64,000 bases of DNA from Microbotryomycetes sp. JL201 (GCA_033819885.1 JAQYUZ010000022.1:124001-188000), one strand, 5' to 3'. Counted from the first letter of the stretch, positions 12,095-25,634 are shown. Translations and numbers: made by a program. Notes: a model not told the origin generated them from the letters alone.

Positions 12095-14336
12095 ATGGCC
12101 AACACGGTGCCAATCAAGATCAAGCACAGCGGCAAGCAGTATGATGCTACCGTGGATCTGGATTTGCCTGGTCGTGCATTCAAGGAGCAAGTGCACCAAT
12201 TGACGGGCGTCGAGCCGGACAAGGTCAAAGTTGTAGTCAAAGGTGGCATGCTCAAGGTCAGCGCCAGCACAAACATTGTTATCAAAGTCTCGACAAGCTG
12301 ACGAACGTGTCAAACATGGCTGAAACAGGATGACGCCGACATGAAGAAGCTCGGATTCAAGCAGGTGCGCACCGACGAGCTCTGTTGGCTGGTAACATGC
12401 TTTTGCTGACTCTGACATGCTGATACAGGGACAAATTGTCATGGTGCGCTGGAATAAGAGGTTTCCACGGTGCTTCATCTCTCGCTGACTTGTCCACCGT
12501 CCTCTCATTCAGGTCATTGGACCTGCTGGACCTCTTCCCCAGGCGCCGACAAAGCCAGTCATGTTTATGGAGGACATGACTGATGTTGAACTGGCTCAAG
12601 CCGTCAGTTGCCTTTGCTCGGCCGAGAGGTTTGCGTGCAAGCGCAAGTTGACTGACATCTGAATTCGGATGAAGGTCAAGACACCTGTCGGATTGCAAAA
12701 TTTGGGTCAGTACAGGTCAAATGATAGAGGCACGATCCGTATCGTTGAACGAACCGATTGACAGGCAACACGTGCTACATGAACTCGACTGTTCAAGTCT
12801 TGCGAGCGATTCCGGAACTGCAGGACGCTCTCAACTCGTGAGCGGACGATAGTTCAGGTCTGATCAAATGTTTGTATGCTGACAGCCTTTTTCTAGTGCT
12901 TCGCTCACCCGCAATGGTCAAACCGCCACCGGCCTCACGTCGTCTCTCCGCGACTTGTACTCGAACATGTCCAAAACATCTCAAGACTTTCCACCTCTCG
13001 TCTTTCTGCAAATGCTTCGCACGTTTGCACCTCAATTTGCAGAGATGAGTCGCAGCGGCGGAGGATACGCTCAGCAAGACGCGCAAGAAGCCTGGGCGAG
13101 CATCGTACAGGCTGTCAAAAACACGCTTGGAGATGGCGGAAACAGATTCATCGATCAATATCTGACTGGAGAAATGACCAAAACGTCAGTCCATGCGAAA
13201 AGCTCGAGCATAAGATAAAAGTTGACGAGTCAACGTCAGATTGCAATCCGATGAGGCACCAGAGGAGCCACCAACAACATCAAAAGATACCTTTTTGGAC
13301 ATCAAGTGCAACATCAGCTCGACCACCAATTTTATGATGTCTGGAATCGTCGAGGTGCGCGGACAAGGCCTGGAACGGCCGTCGAGCTGTTGACAGAACT
13401 GACTGAGACGTCTTGCAGGGCCTCGAGAGCACTCTTGAAAAGACGAGCCCGACATTGGGGCGTCAAGCCGTCTACAAAGAGAAGTCGCGCATTTCTCGGC
13501 TACCTTCGTACTTGACGATCAACCTTGTTCGGTTTTATTGGCGCCGTGATATATCCAAAAAGACAAAAATTATGCGCAAAATCAAATTCCCGTTCGACCT
13601 AGACGTCATGGAGTTGTTGACTGACGAGCTGAAGGCGAAGATTGCTCCTGTCAATGACAAGTTGAAGAGTATCGAAAAGGACAGGAGGGACAGGGCAAAG
13701 GTCAGGAGGCGGACAAAGGTTTTACAAGAGGCTTCAGCAACGGGTGCTTCGACGACAGCGCCTCTTCAAGGACCTGAAGGAATACAAGCCAACCCGGAGG
13801 ACGACCCGCCAGAGCAGATGGCAGTCGATGAGCCAGCAAAGCCCGAAATTGAGGTTGACGAGCCAACAAAGCGCAAGCAAGAGCGCGAAGAGTTGGCGCA
13901 ATTATTGGATGAAGACTTGAAGAATGACAAGGGTGCCAATGTTACGGGAATGTACGAACTCGTCGGTATCGTCACGCACAAGGGCGCCTCGGCCGATGGA
14001 GATGAGTTATCCAGATTGCGGTCGTGTTTTTCTTTCCGCGGCAGAGCCTGACAAGGTTGCCTTTCTTGAATGTCTTTACGTCATTATGTAGGTTGGTGCG
14101 CCGCGCAGAATTCGGACGAGTTTGAAGACCCGGACAAGCAGCAGTGGTACAAGTTTGACGATGACAAGGTGTCGCAAGTGTCGAAAGACAAGATTACTTT
14201 ACTCGAGGGAGGCGGTGCGTCCCCTATTTTTCTGCAAGACGAGCCTGAATTGATTCAAAGCTGACTGGACGCGTAACAAACAGGCGAGGACCACTCTGCT
14301 TACATTTTGCTGTACCGAAGCAAAAGGATTGATTAG
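12095..14336 (+). CDS. UBP6: Proteasome-associated ubiquitin-specific protease UBP6/USP14
   Basis: The first exons code for an N-terminal ubiquitin-like domain (PIKIKHSGKQYDATVDLDLP ... KLGFKQGQIVMVIG), which docks on the 19S proteasome. The USP catalytic domain begins at VKTPVGLQNLGNTCYMNST with the active-site Cys, continues with GGYAQQDAQEAW and LPSYLTINLVRFYWRRD, and ends with the His box HYVGWC followed by a short C-terminal segment YILLYRSKRID. The enzyme trims ubiquitin chains from proteasome substrates. An acidic/Lys-rich insert lies between about 13640 and 13930. Several short introns cut the N-terminal third. The intron before the His box (14002-14079) only keeps the frame if read as AT-AC; see findings. 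Length and domain order are normal for the family. Confidence 0.93.
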
Positions 14337-14474
14337 ACTGTGAAAATTCATCGCGAGCCTCTCTCGTGTTCATGGCAGTTGCATTGTTGCATGACGCTGT
14401 CTCTCATGAGTCAAAATCCGCAGTCGCCGAAGCCGTCGCGACTCGAGTTCTTTCCCTCCCCAAATACCGTAGTC

Positions 14475-16113
<1,639 letters not shown>

Positions 16114-16342
16114 GGCGATACAGTACCAGCTCATGTAAATATGATGTTTGCTTACCTCTAGACTTGTCAGTGCAATCACGAAATCGTTTTCAATGCGAGA
16201 GTAAGATGAAAAGATTCTGGCACTAAGAAAGTCTTGACTCATTACAAGATTGGCATCGGTACGCATCTGCCTGTCTACAGGTCTTGTCTTGACGCTTCAC
16301 TGAAAATAGGTTCTGGCCTCTCTACGATTCCCTGATTGACTT

Positions 16343-17661
16343 TCACGAGGCCGGACGTCGTTTGAACATATTCCTCGCCCTCTCTGTTAGCGTGGGCTCA
16401 ATGTCGGCGACGCTTCGTGGCATCTCCACCTGCGGTGGCTGCTGCCGCGACGACCCTCCTGACGTGCTATTGCCTCTTGCGCGACCGTGTACATTAGAAG
16501 GAGCAGAACCACCTCGCTGATGTGTGATACCCCTTTGGACGGACTGACCCGGTGGACCTTCCCTGATTTGCGGAAACAAGTTGTACCTGGGCGGAACACG
16601 GTGCGAATGACTTGCACTTCGATTTCTGGGCAACGTTCCTCGTCCCAGGTGTGCACGCTGGACCGAGGGTTCTTCTGGCGATTTTGTGGACGTATCTAGC
16701 CCCGTTGCACGAGGCGAAGTGGGCTGGTCTTGTTCGCCTGGAGCCCAAATGCCTCCGTGACGACGTCTTGTCATGTCTTGAGCATCAAACGTTGCTGCAC
16801 GTGGAGGCGGATGGCGCTCTGTAGAACAGCAGTCACATTCTTTCGCAGAACTTGAAATCGAGTAACCAGCGGTTGGACCTACTGTACGAAAAGTTCGGGA
16901 CGTTTGGTCCTGACCCTGTCTCGCCTCCAGGAACTCGGCTGCCAGCAGGCTCCTTTGCGAATGTCCCGGCATGGGTTTCGGCTTGCTCCCGGCTACTGGG
17001 CGTTACAGGCCGAATTCTCCGCAAGTCTGGTGCCGATTGGACCATCGTAGGGTCAGAATTCGATTCCGAGGAGGCACCAGAAAGCTGGCGACCATGGTGT
17101 CGCTGAGCCATTTTCTCATGTCTTCCCACAGGTACAAATGCTACACTTGAATGGAGAGTGAGCTCATACAAGTCTCCTCGACATACATTGGCTGACCTTC
17201 TGCCGCTAGACCATCGCCCGGCAACACTGGCGAGTCCCCGCGCACAAGCCCTTCTGGGTCTAACGAGTCCCGGTCACTGTGCCGCTCATGGCCTTGCAGC
17301 TTACGTCTCAGATGCGGTTGATCCCCTGTCAAATTTAGGGGCAAGAATCAGGCTTCAATGTCGGATGTGCCAACCACTCAAAGCCAGCCGATTACACTCA
17401 CACTCGAAAAGATCGGTCGCTTCTCGAAAATGTCAGATATTTCCTTTCTTGCATGACCGAAGTACTCACTCGCCGCTGAAGTGCGACTTGTAGGCATAAC
17501 TCCTGACTCTTGTCGGCCTTGTTCGTCATCGCTCCCACTTTCAGGATACAGAACTGCGATGGTGTGGTGATCGTGTCAGCAATCATCTGAAAGCGCTTGA
17601 TGCCAGATCACTCGCCATCTTTGTCAAGCAGCGCATCCGCTGTCGCCTGAGTCGTCACCAT
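16343..17661 (-). CDS. Unrecognised disordered protein
   Basis: Five exons can be joined in phase from ATG at 17661 (MVTTQATADALLDKD) to the stop at 16343, giving roughly 340 residues. The second exon carries YPESGSDDEQGRQESG and FGHARKEISDIFEKRPIF; later exons are rich in Ser, Pro, Arg, Gln and Gly, and the end reads SVADIEPTLTERARNMFKRR. The first intron (17554-17615) has GC-AG ends with a good branch-like GCTGAC. I recognise no domain. The amino acid make-up and the paired basic patches suggest an intrinsically disordered regulatory or scaffold protein. Splice choices are mine and could be off, especially at the start. Confidence 0.5.
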
Positions 17662-18059
17662 GCTGTCGTGGCGGCTGATTATCGTGCGCAACTGTTCAGG
17701 TCAAATCTCGAGTGGAGCAGAAGCCGACTCACTCTTGATGTGCGCCGACATGCGACCTTGACATGTAGAACGAACGAAGTGGGAGAAAAAAAAAAACGAA
17801 AATCAATCAAGCCAAGCAGCTCTTCGCCCAAGTCCGCGGCGCCCCGCCAAAGCTCCTGAGTAACTAAGTATCCTTTCTCCACGATTATCATGCATATACA
17901 GAGATGCGCTATTGTGTCGGACCGTCGGCTCAGGCTGGCTCGGTAACCCGTCTGTCAGCAGGATAAGCTTTGATTGATGCTTGATGGCCACATTGCTGCT
18001 GTGTTTTCATGCTGTGAGCCCTACACAGGCAGCACATACGACAAAGAGGGGATAAGGTC
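17662..18059. other. Intergenic region between two minus-strand genes
   Basis: It separates the stop of the upstream minus-strand gene from the start of the next one and should hold a promoter and a 3' UTR. A pyrimidine-rich run on the minus strand lies near 17787-17797. ATGTCGGCGCACATCAAGA on the minus strand near 17736-17754 could be an alternative start, but it does not splice in phase with the next exon. Confidence 0.35.
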
Positions 18060-20016
18060 CTACACATCGAAAAATTCATCCAGACTAGTATCTTTCATGG
18101 CCCTTTCTCTCGCTGATGCTTGGGCGACAGATGACGACTCATCGATTGCTGTTGAAAATTTCATCAGCCGAGAGAAAGAAGCACGAGAATCATGAACTTG
18201 TTTACCTTGGCGCGACGATGGAACTCTTGAGCAGAACTTGAAAGACGTGAGGGCATTTTGCGCCACCTTGATTTCGGCGTGTGAACAGAGTCTTGATCAA
18301 AGATGGAGACAGGGAATTCTTCCTTGCTAGTAGACGCTGGATTGCTCGCCGAATGCTGTGGCGAGACAGTTGCCCGGCTTTGTGGTACATACGGCGTAGA
18401 CACGGATGGGCTGCCGGCCTTTCTCAGTGTTGTCGAGGGGGATGTGTGTCCGTTACCAAGATTTCGTGGATTGTAGCCCGGGAACTGACGCCGCGCAGCT
18501 TCAAAATCGTGTAAATTTGGCAATGGTGGAGTGACTGGCCGCAGATCACGTGGGGCATGGTGAGTTTGCGCAGACTGCACCTCCTGCTGCTGAGAAGATC
18601 TGGCAGAGTCCGGCTGGTGTTTCAGCGGCTTTGGTCTGCTATTAAATAGTCAGCGCTGGGATAATACGAGCAAGATGTAGAAGGGACGATAGCCTGCCTC
18701 CGCAAGACCGAGTATGACATCCCATTTGAAGCGACAGCCCCTCGAAGATGTTCCCTGAGAAAATCGAAGAGCGTCAATTGGACTGCAGTGCCGCAATTCC
18801 TCCTTTCGCTGACAAACGAAGCGGATTACGAGCAGGCACAGGGGGCACCATCTGGCCAGTAGGAATCCGAAAATTGGGGGCTCGGCCCGAATTTTGAAAA
18901 GTACGAACTCGTGAGGGCTCTTCGAGAAAAGGGTTGCCGTCGGATCCTTGACCTCGCTCCAAAAGCTCGCGACCACGTGCCTCATTCTCTCCTAAGTACT
19001 CGGAAGGGCCAGAATCAGACGCTTGGTCGTATATACTTGAGGCTGGGGAGCTGGCTCGTGCTGTGTGGCGGGGAGAATGGGTGATCGATCAGCGACTACA
19101 TCTGACCAACATTCGAGTGGCAGAACAAGAAAATATTGACTGAACGATTATCGAAGAAGGTTCGTTCATGCTCGTTAGCCATAACGAATGCAGCAGAAAA
19201 GAAACAGGGGCATAGCGGAGAACCGGGCGGAGAATCGAGCGGAGAAACGCCTTCGGCTCCTGAACCCGCATCAGCCACAATTTCGGCGAAGTGGATGCAC
19301 GAAGCGGTTGCACGACTCTCCGTGTCCTCATTGGTCTCGGGAGCGTTCCAGCTTGAGAAGTCACACGATCCCATTGCAATGAATATGACGGGGCATACTG
19401 TGCCTCCCGACGACATTGGCGGAAAGGGCAACTCGCTTTCTTCCTCATTTCTTGACACCTCCCTGCAGCACTGCCATTGGAATAAGTAGTCAGCTTCTTG
19501 CTGTCTCGGCAGCACGGTATCCGGACTTGCCTTTTGGCGAAGCATTCTTATCGCGAAATCCCGGCATGTGGAGCCGCAAACGATGTAACGGATTGGCTTT
19601 GTCTTCCTTTGGCTGCAGCTTCTCCCGCAAATGAGCCAACTTGTCTGTCGGAATTCGATGGATCTCTGAAGAAACGAGAAAGACTTCAGAGTTCGCCAGG
19701 CACCTGTACATTGCTTACACGCACTCTGTTCCTCAGGCGAGATCATGATACCAATTCCCGCAGGATAGTGCGTGCTGCGGTCCATTTTGAGCTGTCCGGC
19801 ATCTTGAACTTCGGGCTGAGCCTGCCCAGTCTGATGGTTGTACGGTTGGCTCATACCTCGCTTGGGATTGCGCGGTGGCGGAAACACGTCATGTTCACCG
19901 TGAGCGCTCCATGCTGCGCTACTGCGATGCCCTGTCAGAACGGAAGACAGAAAACGAATGAGTTGCAATTGCTTACGTCTCGCCGCACGCTGACTCACTC
20001 GTTCGCATGTTTTCAT
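18060..20016 (-). CDS. Unrecognised Ser/Pro/Gln-rich protein, multi-exon
   Basis: A chain of coding-like exons on the minus strand starts at ATG 20016 (MKTCERVSQRAAR) and ends with KDTSLDEFFDV at 18060. Coding-like pieces include VFPPPRNPKRGMSQPYNHQ, KLAHLREKLQPKEDKANPLH, GRAPNFRIPTGQMVPPVP and DFEAARRQFPGYNPRNLG; the last exons are Ser/Thr-rich with basic patches (KSRWRKMPSRL). Three of the junctions splice cleanly; the section 19090-19490 has two competing frames and I could not settle the exon borders there. No domain is recognised. It may be a scaffold or transcription-linked disordered protein, but nothing in the sequence proves this. Confidence 0.42.
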
Positions 20017-20196
20017 CGGACAGGTTGCCGCTCAAATTGTCAGTCATCGCGTAGAACAGCGGGGAGGAAAAGAAGCAACAACCTCGCCCGAGGTCGTCGA
20101 GCTCCTAGCACCGCTTTAGAAACGCATCCGATCGCACCGAATTTATGCTCTGCTGCTAAAGATGACAACAATGTTAGGTTCTGGTATAAAGATGTA

Positions 20197-22212
20197 TCAG
20201 GGGAATTCTGGAACAGGATCATCGTCAGGATCCTCTGTTGCCCTGGCCAATGCCATCTCATGAATGTATGGGCTGTCGCGCATGTGTTTCGGCAGCTTTG
20301 TCCTCGAGATCGACACTGTTGAACGCTCTGGATGTTAGTGTACACATGTGCTGCAAGAAACCACGAGACCAACCTTCTTGAAGGAAAGCAGGCACAGGCC
20401 TGGCCGACCTAAGATACGACAACTTGATATTGACGGCCTTGTCTTTGAGACTGACTGCGTTGCGTTGACTGAAAATGCGACTACTGGTCCCTCTCGATCC
20501 GTAAAGCGCAATCATCTGACTCCAGGATGGGCCCAGATCGGCCAAAGCCTTCATCAAAAACTGCTCCTCGGTCGTCGACCACGGAATGCGCAAGCCACGC
20601 TGGCCGTTCCGTCCTTGACGGTATTGATTCGGTCGCTCGGCTGTTAGGAAAGCCTCGACCTCGTCGTCTTCGTCAGAACGGTCGAGTTTCAGTTTACGAA
20701 AGATTTTAGCGTCATCTTCGCGCCTCCGTCGCTTCCTTTCGGCGGCGTCTTCCAATTGTTGGTCGTGCTCTGCATCTCTTGCGAGCTGTGTAGCTTCACG
20801 ACGTTCGGCCGAAGTCGCCAATGTGCCCGCCTGCTGGGTAGGCAAAGGTTGCAAGACTCGGTCGAGCAAGCTTGTCCGGGTTCGCTTAGACCGTAACCGG
20901 TTCTGTCGAACTGCCAATTCGTCCTCAGAAGACTCGTCTTCTTTGAAAACAGCATCATCATCCTCGGGCTCAATCGCGCGTGCCTTGCCCTTGTCTTTTC
21001 GAGAAAGGCGTAGTACTTGCGATCCGAAGGGTGCCTCGTCGTCCTCTCTAAGGTCGAGCGAACTCTGTCTATCGTCGCCTCGAAGAGCGTCGTCGTCCGC
21101 TAAGCCTCCGAGCCGCATCTGATGATCATCCAGCTCTACACCCATATACCCGTCGCCGCCGAACTCTCGTTCGGGCGAAAGATCAGGCAAAGGCGGATGT
21201 CGCCTCTCGCGCTGTCTCGGTGACAAGTCGCCCGCTGCAGCTCTCGGCAACTCGATTTCTGGAACGACGGCAGACCTGGACGGGGACTCTTGCGCTCTCG
21301 TTTGGCGCTTTGGGGAGAGCTTGTGCTTCGCCTTCGTACGTTCTCGCGATATTTTCTCTGAAATTGAATCAGATGACAGGTCATCTTCTGAGAACCCGAG
21401 ACGTTCAGCGTCGGGCTGAGACTCGAGAAACCTTCGCATGCTGCACACGCAAAAACGGTGTCAGTCGCCACGCTTGGCCATTGACGAGACACGGACACAA
21501 GACTTGCGTTGCTTTTGGCTGAGGTCCGGCTCGGTGTTCCAAGCGGTTTCCGGCGCCGATAGCAATATGAACTTTGCTTGTTGCAGGTTGAGGCCCAGCC
21601 GCAGGGCTTCGTGACGGCTGGGACGACTCGTCCGAGTCATCTTCCGTAAACAGTTGCTGAAAGAGGGCGATGCCAGCAGACCTGTTCAGATCGGACCAGG
21701 TCAGCATGCAAGAACGCTGATCGTGCAGGATGCGGTTCAGCTCACAAGTCCGGAGCGACAGGCGCAGAATCCTGAGACTCGGAGCTGTCATCGCTGTCCT
21801 GAAGTTGCGCAAAGAGTTCAACGTTTGTTGCGCTGTAATGATGTCAGTGTACATTGATTGCGAACTGGCTCAAGCTCTCTCACAGCGCGGGATTAACATT
21901 CTCCTTTTCTGGACTGTCCAAGTTTGCGCTCTCTTCCGGCTCGTCATCATCTGCGTCTTCACCTTGCAGCATTTGAAACGCCAGGATGTTGTCGCGGAAT
22001 TGAGTGCTGTTCGAGGGACAGTCAGAGCAGCTGTCTGCGTGAGAGCCTAAAGTGGACGAACTCGATTGCTGCAGGTGCCGGCTCGTAGCTGTCTTTGCTC
22101 TGTGATCTGTCACCAATACGTATAAGCTGGGCTCTCTCGACAGATGAGCGGCGGAAGCTCACTGGGTTTCAGAATCTCTCTGTCCAACAGCGTCAGAGTG
22201 CGCGGCGGATCT

Positions 22213-22258
<46 letters not shown>

Positions 22259-22380
22259 TTTTTTTTTTTTTTATTTTTTTTATTTTTTTTTTTTTGGGTT
22301 TTTTAAATAATTTTAAACTTTTTTAATTGGGNNNNNNNNNNTTTAATAATAATACTTAACAAACCCGGTAATTGCGGGCG

Positions 22381-22430
<50 letters not shown>

Positions 22431-23843
22431 AGAGGGAGAGAGTTAGCCTTCGTCAGAGACATTTGTAAGGCGTGTTGACTCACTTGTCAACAGTTTGCAT
22501 TCGGCTTTCAACCTTTGACGCGTGAAAGTGCATTAGCAGCCATGCGGGCATGTCAGTTGCCGCCCAAACTGACCGTGGACACAACAGCATGCGTAGTCAC
22601 CGTCTCCTCGAGGCCAGGAGACGACAATGGGCGAAGCTGGTCGTTTGCCTGTGACGGTGCTGGATCGCTCTCGTAGCCGTCATCTGTCCGTGTTTCTGCA
22701 GCGCTGATATTCTCTGCCAGCCTCTCGACAAAGTTGACACACTCTGTCGCCATGTCGTCCCATCTCCATCCTGGTCTAGTCGCGAGCTGATGCACATCTC
22801 CGCTGACGGATTGCGCTTCTGAAGCTGATCCGGCTTGCAGAGTTGCAAACAGACGTTCTGCTGCCCTCTCGTTCGGCATCTGACTTGTCGAGTTGTCTGC
22901 CTTTTGGTATCCAGATAGAGGTCGAGTAAAGATTTGTGCGACGTCTGGAGCTGGACCTCGTGAAGTGGAGCTCGCAGCAAGGAAGATCTGCTCGCAGAGA
23001 TCATCAGTACAGCGAGTGAGATGAACGAACAAGTTGTAGCCTACCTGACGAATGATCATGTTCAAAATACGCAGGCAGCCGTCGTCGACGCCCTTTTCGG
23101 CGGGAACGACGTACTTGAGCCAGGCCGAAGCCGCTTCACTCAACCGCGCTGTCGCTCCCCTCGGCGCTAGGCCACCTTGTTGCTCGTCTGGGGCCGAAGA
23201 TAGCACGTGATACAGAAACGTCGTCAGATTACTGAATCTGATTAGCGTGTTGAGTGACCCTGATGGGTCTCTGACTTGATCTGGGAATTGCTCGGCAAGC
23301 TCGGCTGGATCGAGCCATTTTTGTGCAGATAGGTTGGCCTCTTTCGTCGCTGTGATGCAGCAGTGATGTGTGAGTGACGCGTTGTTGTGTTTGCGGCCTA
23401 AGCGCGCATGAAGGCTCCTTACCGACAAACGCGCTATACAGTCGCACGCCGTCATCGTCGAGCGTGATTGGGCCAGTGCGCTTCCAGCTGTCTTGATTAT
23501 CGTCGTCGTCGCCTGTGTCTCTGCCTACAGAGCACATGTGTGCGAGTGCCAGAGTGGCCTGGTCGCGGACCGTCTGCTGGCGCTGTTCCATGCTAGGCAA
23601 GGACGCTCGCAGCACACTCGGGCGCCATTGCCGCTTGCCCGCTGTTGTCGCGCGTCCTGCGGCCTTTGTGGGCGGGTTCTTGCGCGGGCTGGCTTGCAAG
23701 CTCGGGCGCGGTGCCTTTCGCCCGCGCGGAGTCGGCTGCAACTGACTGATCGGGGGCAAGCCAGAGGCTCCAGAGCCAGTCACATTCGTGTTTGATCGCT
23801 TCGAGTGGCCTGCGGCGCGCGCTGGGCCTTGCCGGGGCGGCAT
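20197..23843 (-). CDS. Telomere-repeat-binding (TRF/Tay1-like) Myb protein
   Basis: From ATG 23843 (MPPRQGPARAAGHSKRSN) the N-terminal region is basic and Pro-rich. Then comes an alpha-helical region (QKWLDPAELAEQF ... LNMIIRQVGYNLFVHLT) in the place of a TRF-homology dimerisation domain, and acidic linkers with KARAIEPEDDDAVF. Near the C-terminus is a telobox-type Myb: RIPWSTTEEQFLMKALADLG, WSQMIALYGSRG and SLKDKAVNIKLSYLRS. The VDLKDKxRNxK-like helix is the signature that reads TTAGGG-type repeats in TRF, Tbf1, Taz1 and Tay1. The gene should therefore bind telomeric or telomere-like DNA. The last exon ends in DDDPVPEFP. Around ten introns are inferred. An assembly gap with long A runs lies in one of them (22215-22427), and the splice phases on its two sides do not match. 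Confidence 0.8.
22215..22427. other. Assembly gap (10 N) between long homopolymer runs
   Basis: An A run of about 40 nt (22215-22254) leads into a T-rich stretch, then 10 N (22332-22341), then a short AT-rich piece, then a second A run of about 40 nt (22388-22427) followed by a GA-rich stretch. Base composition is unlike everything around it. Read on the minus strand, the first A run forms a pyrimidine tract ending in TTTTGCAG, a usable acceptor, so the gap sits in or next to an intron of the telomere-protein gene. True length is unknown. Confidence 0.9.
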
Positions 23844-24158
23844 GGCGCGAGACGGGTTGATCGTCAAAACAAACAAACAACAAAGCGCGACATGGCTTAA
23901 GGGTTTACACTCGTGCAATACACTCTCGACACTTTTACAACATCAAATACACTCCGGCGATGCAGTCGCTTCCTATGTATCGGCATAGTACGACAACGTC
24001 ACCGGCACGTGACCTCCTGCATCGCCCGCAAATTTCGCCGCTCACGTGCAAGGAGCTATCTACCCGATTGGTCCGCGGACGCGACAACGCCCTTGTCTGT
24101 CCTCGCCCGAATCCATCTCTGACTGCTTATACACGCTGTGCGTCCTAGCAAGACGGCA
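23844..24158. promoter_or_regulatory. Shared promoter region of two divergent genes
   Basis: About 315 nt separate the start codons of the telomere-protein gene (-) and the coiled-coil gene at 24159 (+). It contains two CACGTG-like sites (CACGTGAC near 24005 and CACGTGC near 24043). I see no gene in it. Confidence 0.45.
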
Positions 24159-25459
24159 TGTCTCGCAGCCAGCACTGGACCGAAGGCGACCACGGTAAGC
24201 AGAGATGTCAGCCATTGTTTGCTCGCCTAGCACTGACATTGCTTGCAAAAACCCACCTGAAGAGTTTGTAAGTCTGTCGGAGGAGGAGGAAGCACGACTT
24301 CGACACACCAGACCTCCTTACCCGCCTCCGACTCAGCCATTGCCTTCGCCACCGTCCCAGAGATCGCAGACAAGCAGAGCTATTGGTAGCCACGACACCT
24401 CTGACATTCAGCGAGGTGAGATTATCACGCCGGGTCACTGTTCAGGGCCTCTTAGCGACAGGTCAGCTTATTCGTCATGTTTTCAGAAATCGACCGTCTC
24501 AATAATCGAGTCCTGCAAATCGCAGGTGAATCAACGGCGTGTATATCGGCTTCCGCTCGGACTGACTGGCGCTTCTTCCTTCTCACAGAACAGCTTTCTG
24601 GTGCGTCAGGAAAACCGCCACTCCGTTTTTTACATCGTCCAGCGCTTCTGAAACATTCACTAACCGTCGCGGAAATATTATAGTTCTCAAAAGAAGTGAG
24701 GAAGGCGGTCATCAACTGACGCCTGCTGAATTACGGAGAAAAAAGGATTTGCAACGCGAGAATCGCGAAGCTTTGCGAGAGCTTGCTCAAGCTCGGAACC
24801 AGAGACCTGCGTTGGATTGGCACCCAGGGCAGCTGCCAGGGAATGACAGCCAGCTCAATTCTTTTCATCGGGCGTTTGGTGGCCGAAACATTGCTTGGGA
24901 CAATGCCCTACCAACTCCGACTCGCGCTCAACCGCCCGAAGGCTCGCAAGGTGAGCACGCCGACAACCGATCTGGCTTCCGAAAGAGCTGAACCTCGATC
25001 TCCTCCCACAAGCAGCAGCTTACAGGCGTCATATATCCGCCTCGCGTGGCGCTCGAGGTCAGAGCCCTCCTCCTGGCACTGATCCCAGTCAGTCTTGGTC
25101 CTCATGCGCAGCCATCTGGGTTTTTTGATCTGACATTGGGCAAATCGTTTGACAGACAAGCGGACCACTCGCTTCGTCAAGGTTCTTACGTGTAAAACAA
25201 CTTGATTGTCCTGCTTGCTGCTCTCCTTTGCAGACTGTGAGGTTCTCCTGAGTTTTATACATCTGATTTCAGCGTACAAGTTAGGTTGATAGCCTGTGTA
25301 GCGGTGCACTAAGTCTCGCGTGATCAGGTAATTGATAGTTCGCCCAAGCTGAATCAGGCTTTTGATGAGAAGTCATTAAGAAGGAACCATCAATACTGTC
25401 TCACTGAATTGCTCTCAAACTGGCACAAAATGAAAGAAACACGTCCAGATAACATATAA
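24159..25459 (+). CDS. Coiled-coil protein of unknown function upstream of the KDZ genes
   Basis: Exons splice in phase from MSRSQHWTEGDH through EFVSLSEEEEARLRHTRPPY, a Pro-rich part, EIDRLNNRVLQIAEQL and GHQLTPAELRRKKDLQREN. The middle is a predicted coiled coil with heptad-like Leu/Ile spacing; the part after it contains WHPGQLPGNDSQLNSFHRAF. Exons between about 25090 and 25325 are unclear. A last exon starts at a 33-bp repeat (VIDSSPKLNQ) and ends at TAA 25457-25459. No domain is recognised. The gene may be a host gene that was cut short at its 3' end by the transposon next to it, or it may be complete. Confidence is good for the first 800 nt and low for the end. Confidence 0.5.
25326..25358 (+). 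repeat. 33-bp direct repeat, left copy
   Basis: This copy matches 31374-31406 with one mismatch (A versus G at the fifth base). It starts AGGT and ends CTGAATCAGG. In both copies the same frame reads VIDSSPKLNQ after an AG that could be a splice acceptor. The two copies lie just outside the two KDZ genes. Confidence 0.9.
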
Positions 25460-25634
25460 TGGGCTGGACGGACTGTGAAAGCGTCACTGTTAAGCTGCGG
25501 GCGTGCGGGCCGGGGCGGCGAGTGCGCGCGCTATTGCGTCGACGCAGTGGGAGGACGAGGCAGCGGCGGCGCTCGGCCCGGCGCTGGTCGCAAACGAGCA
25601 GTTTGGCGCAACACAAGTCCATCAGCACGCGAAG

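Noticed and set aside
25457-25461. TAATG overlap of a stop and a start codon before the KDZ genes
   Set aside because: Translational coupling is not expected in nuclear fungal genes, and the frame from this ATG does not lead into the conserved exons; a start at 25635 fits better.
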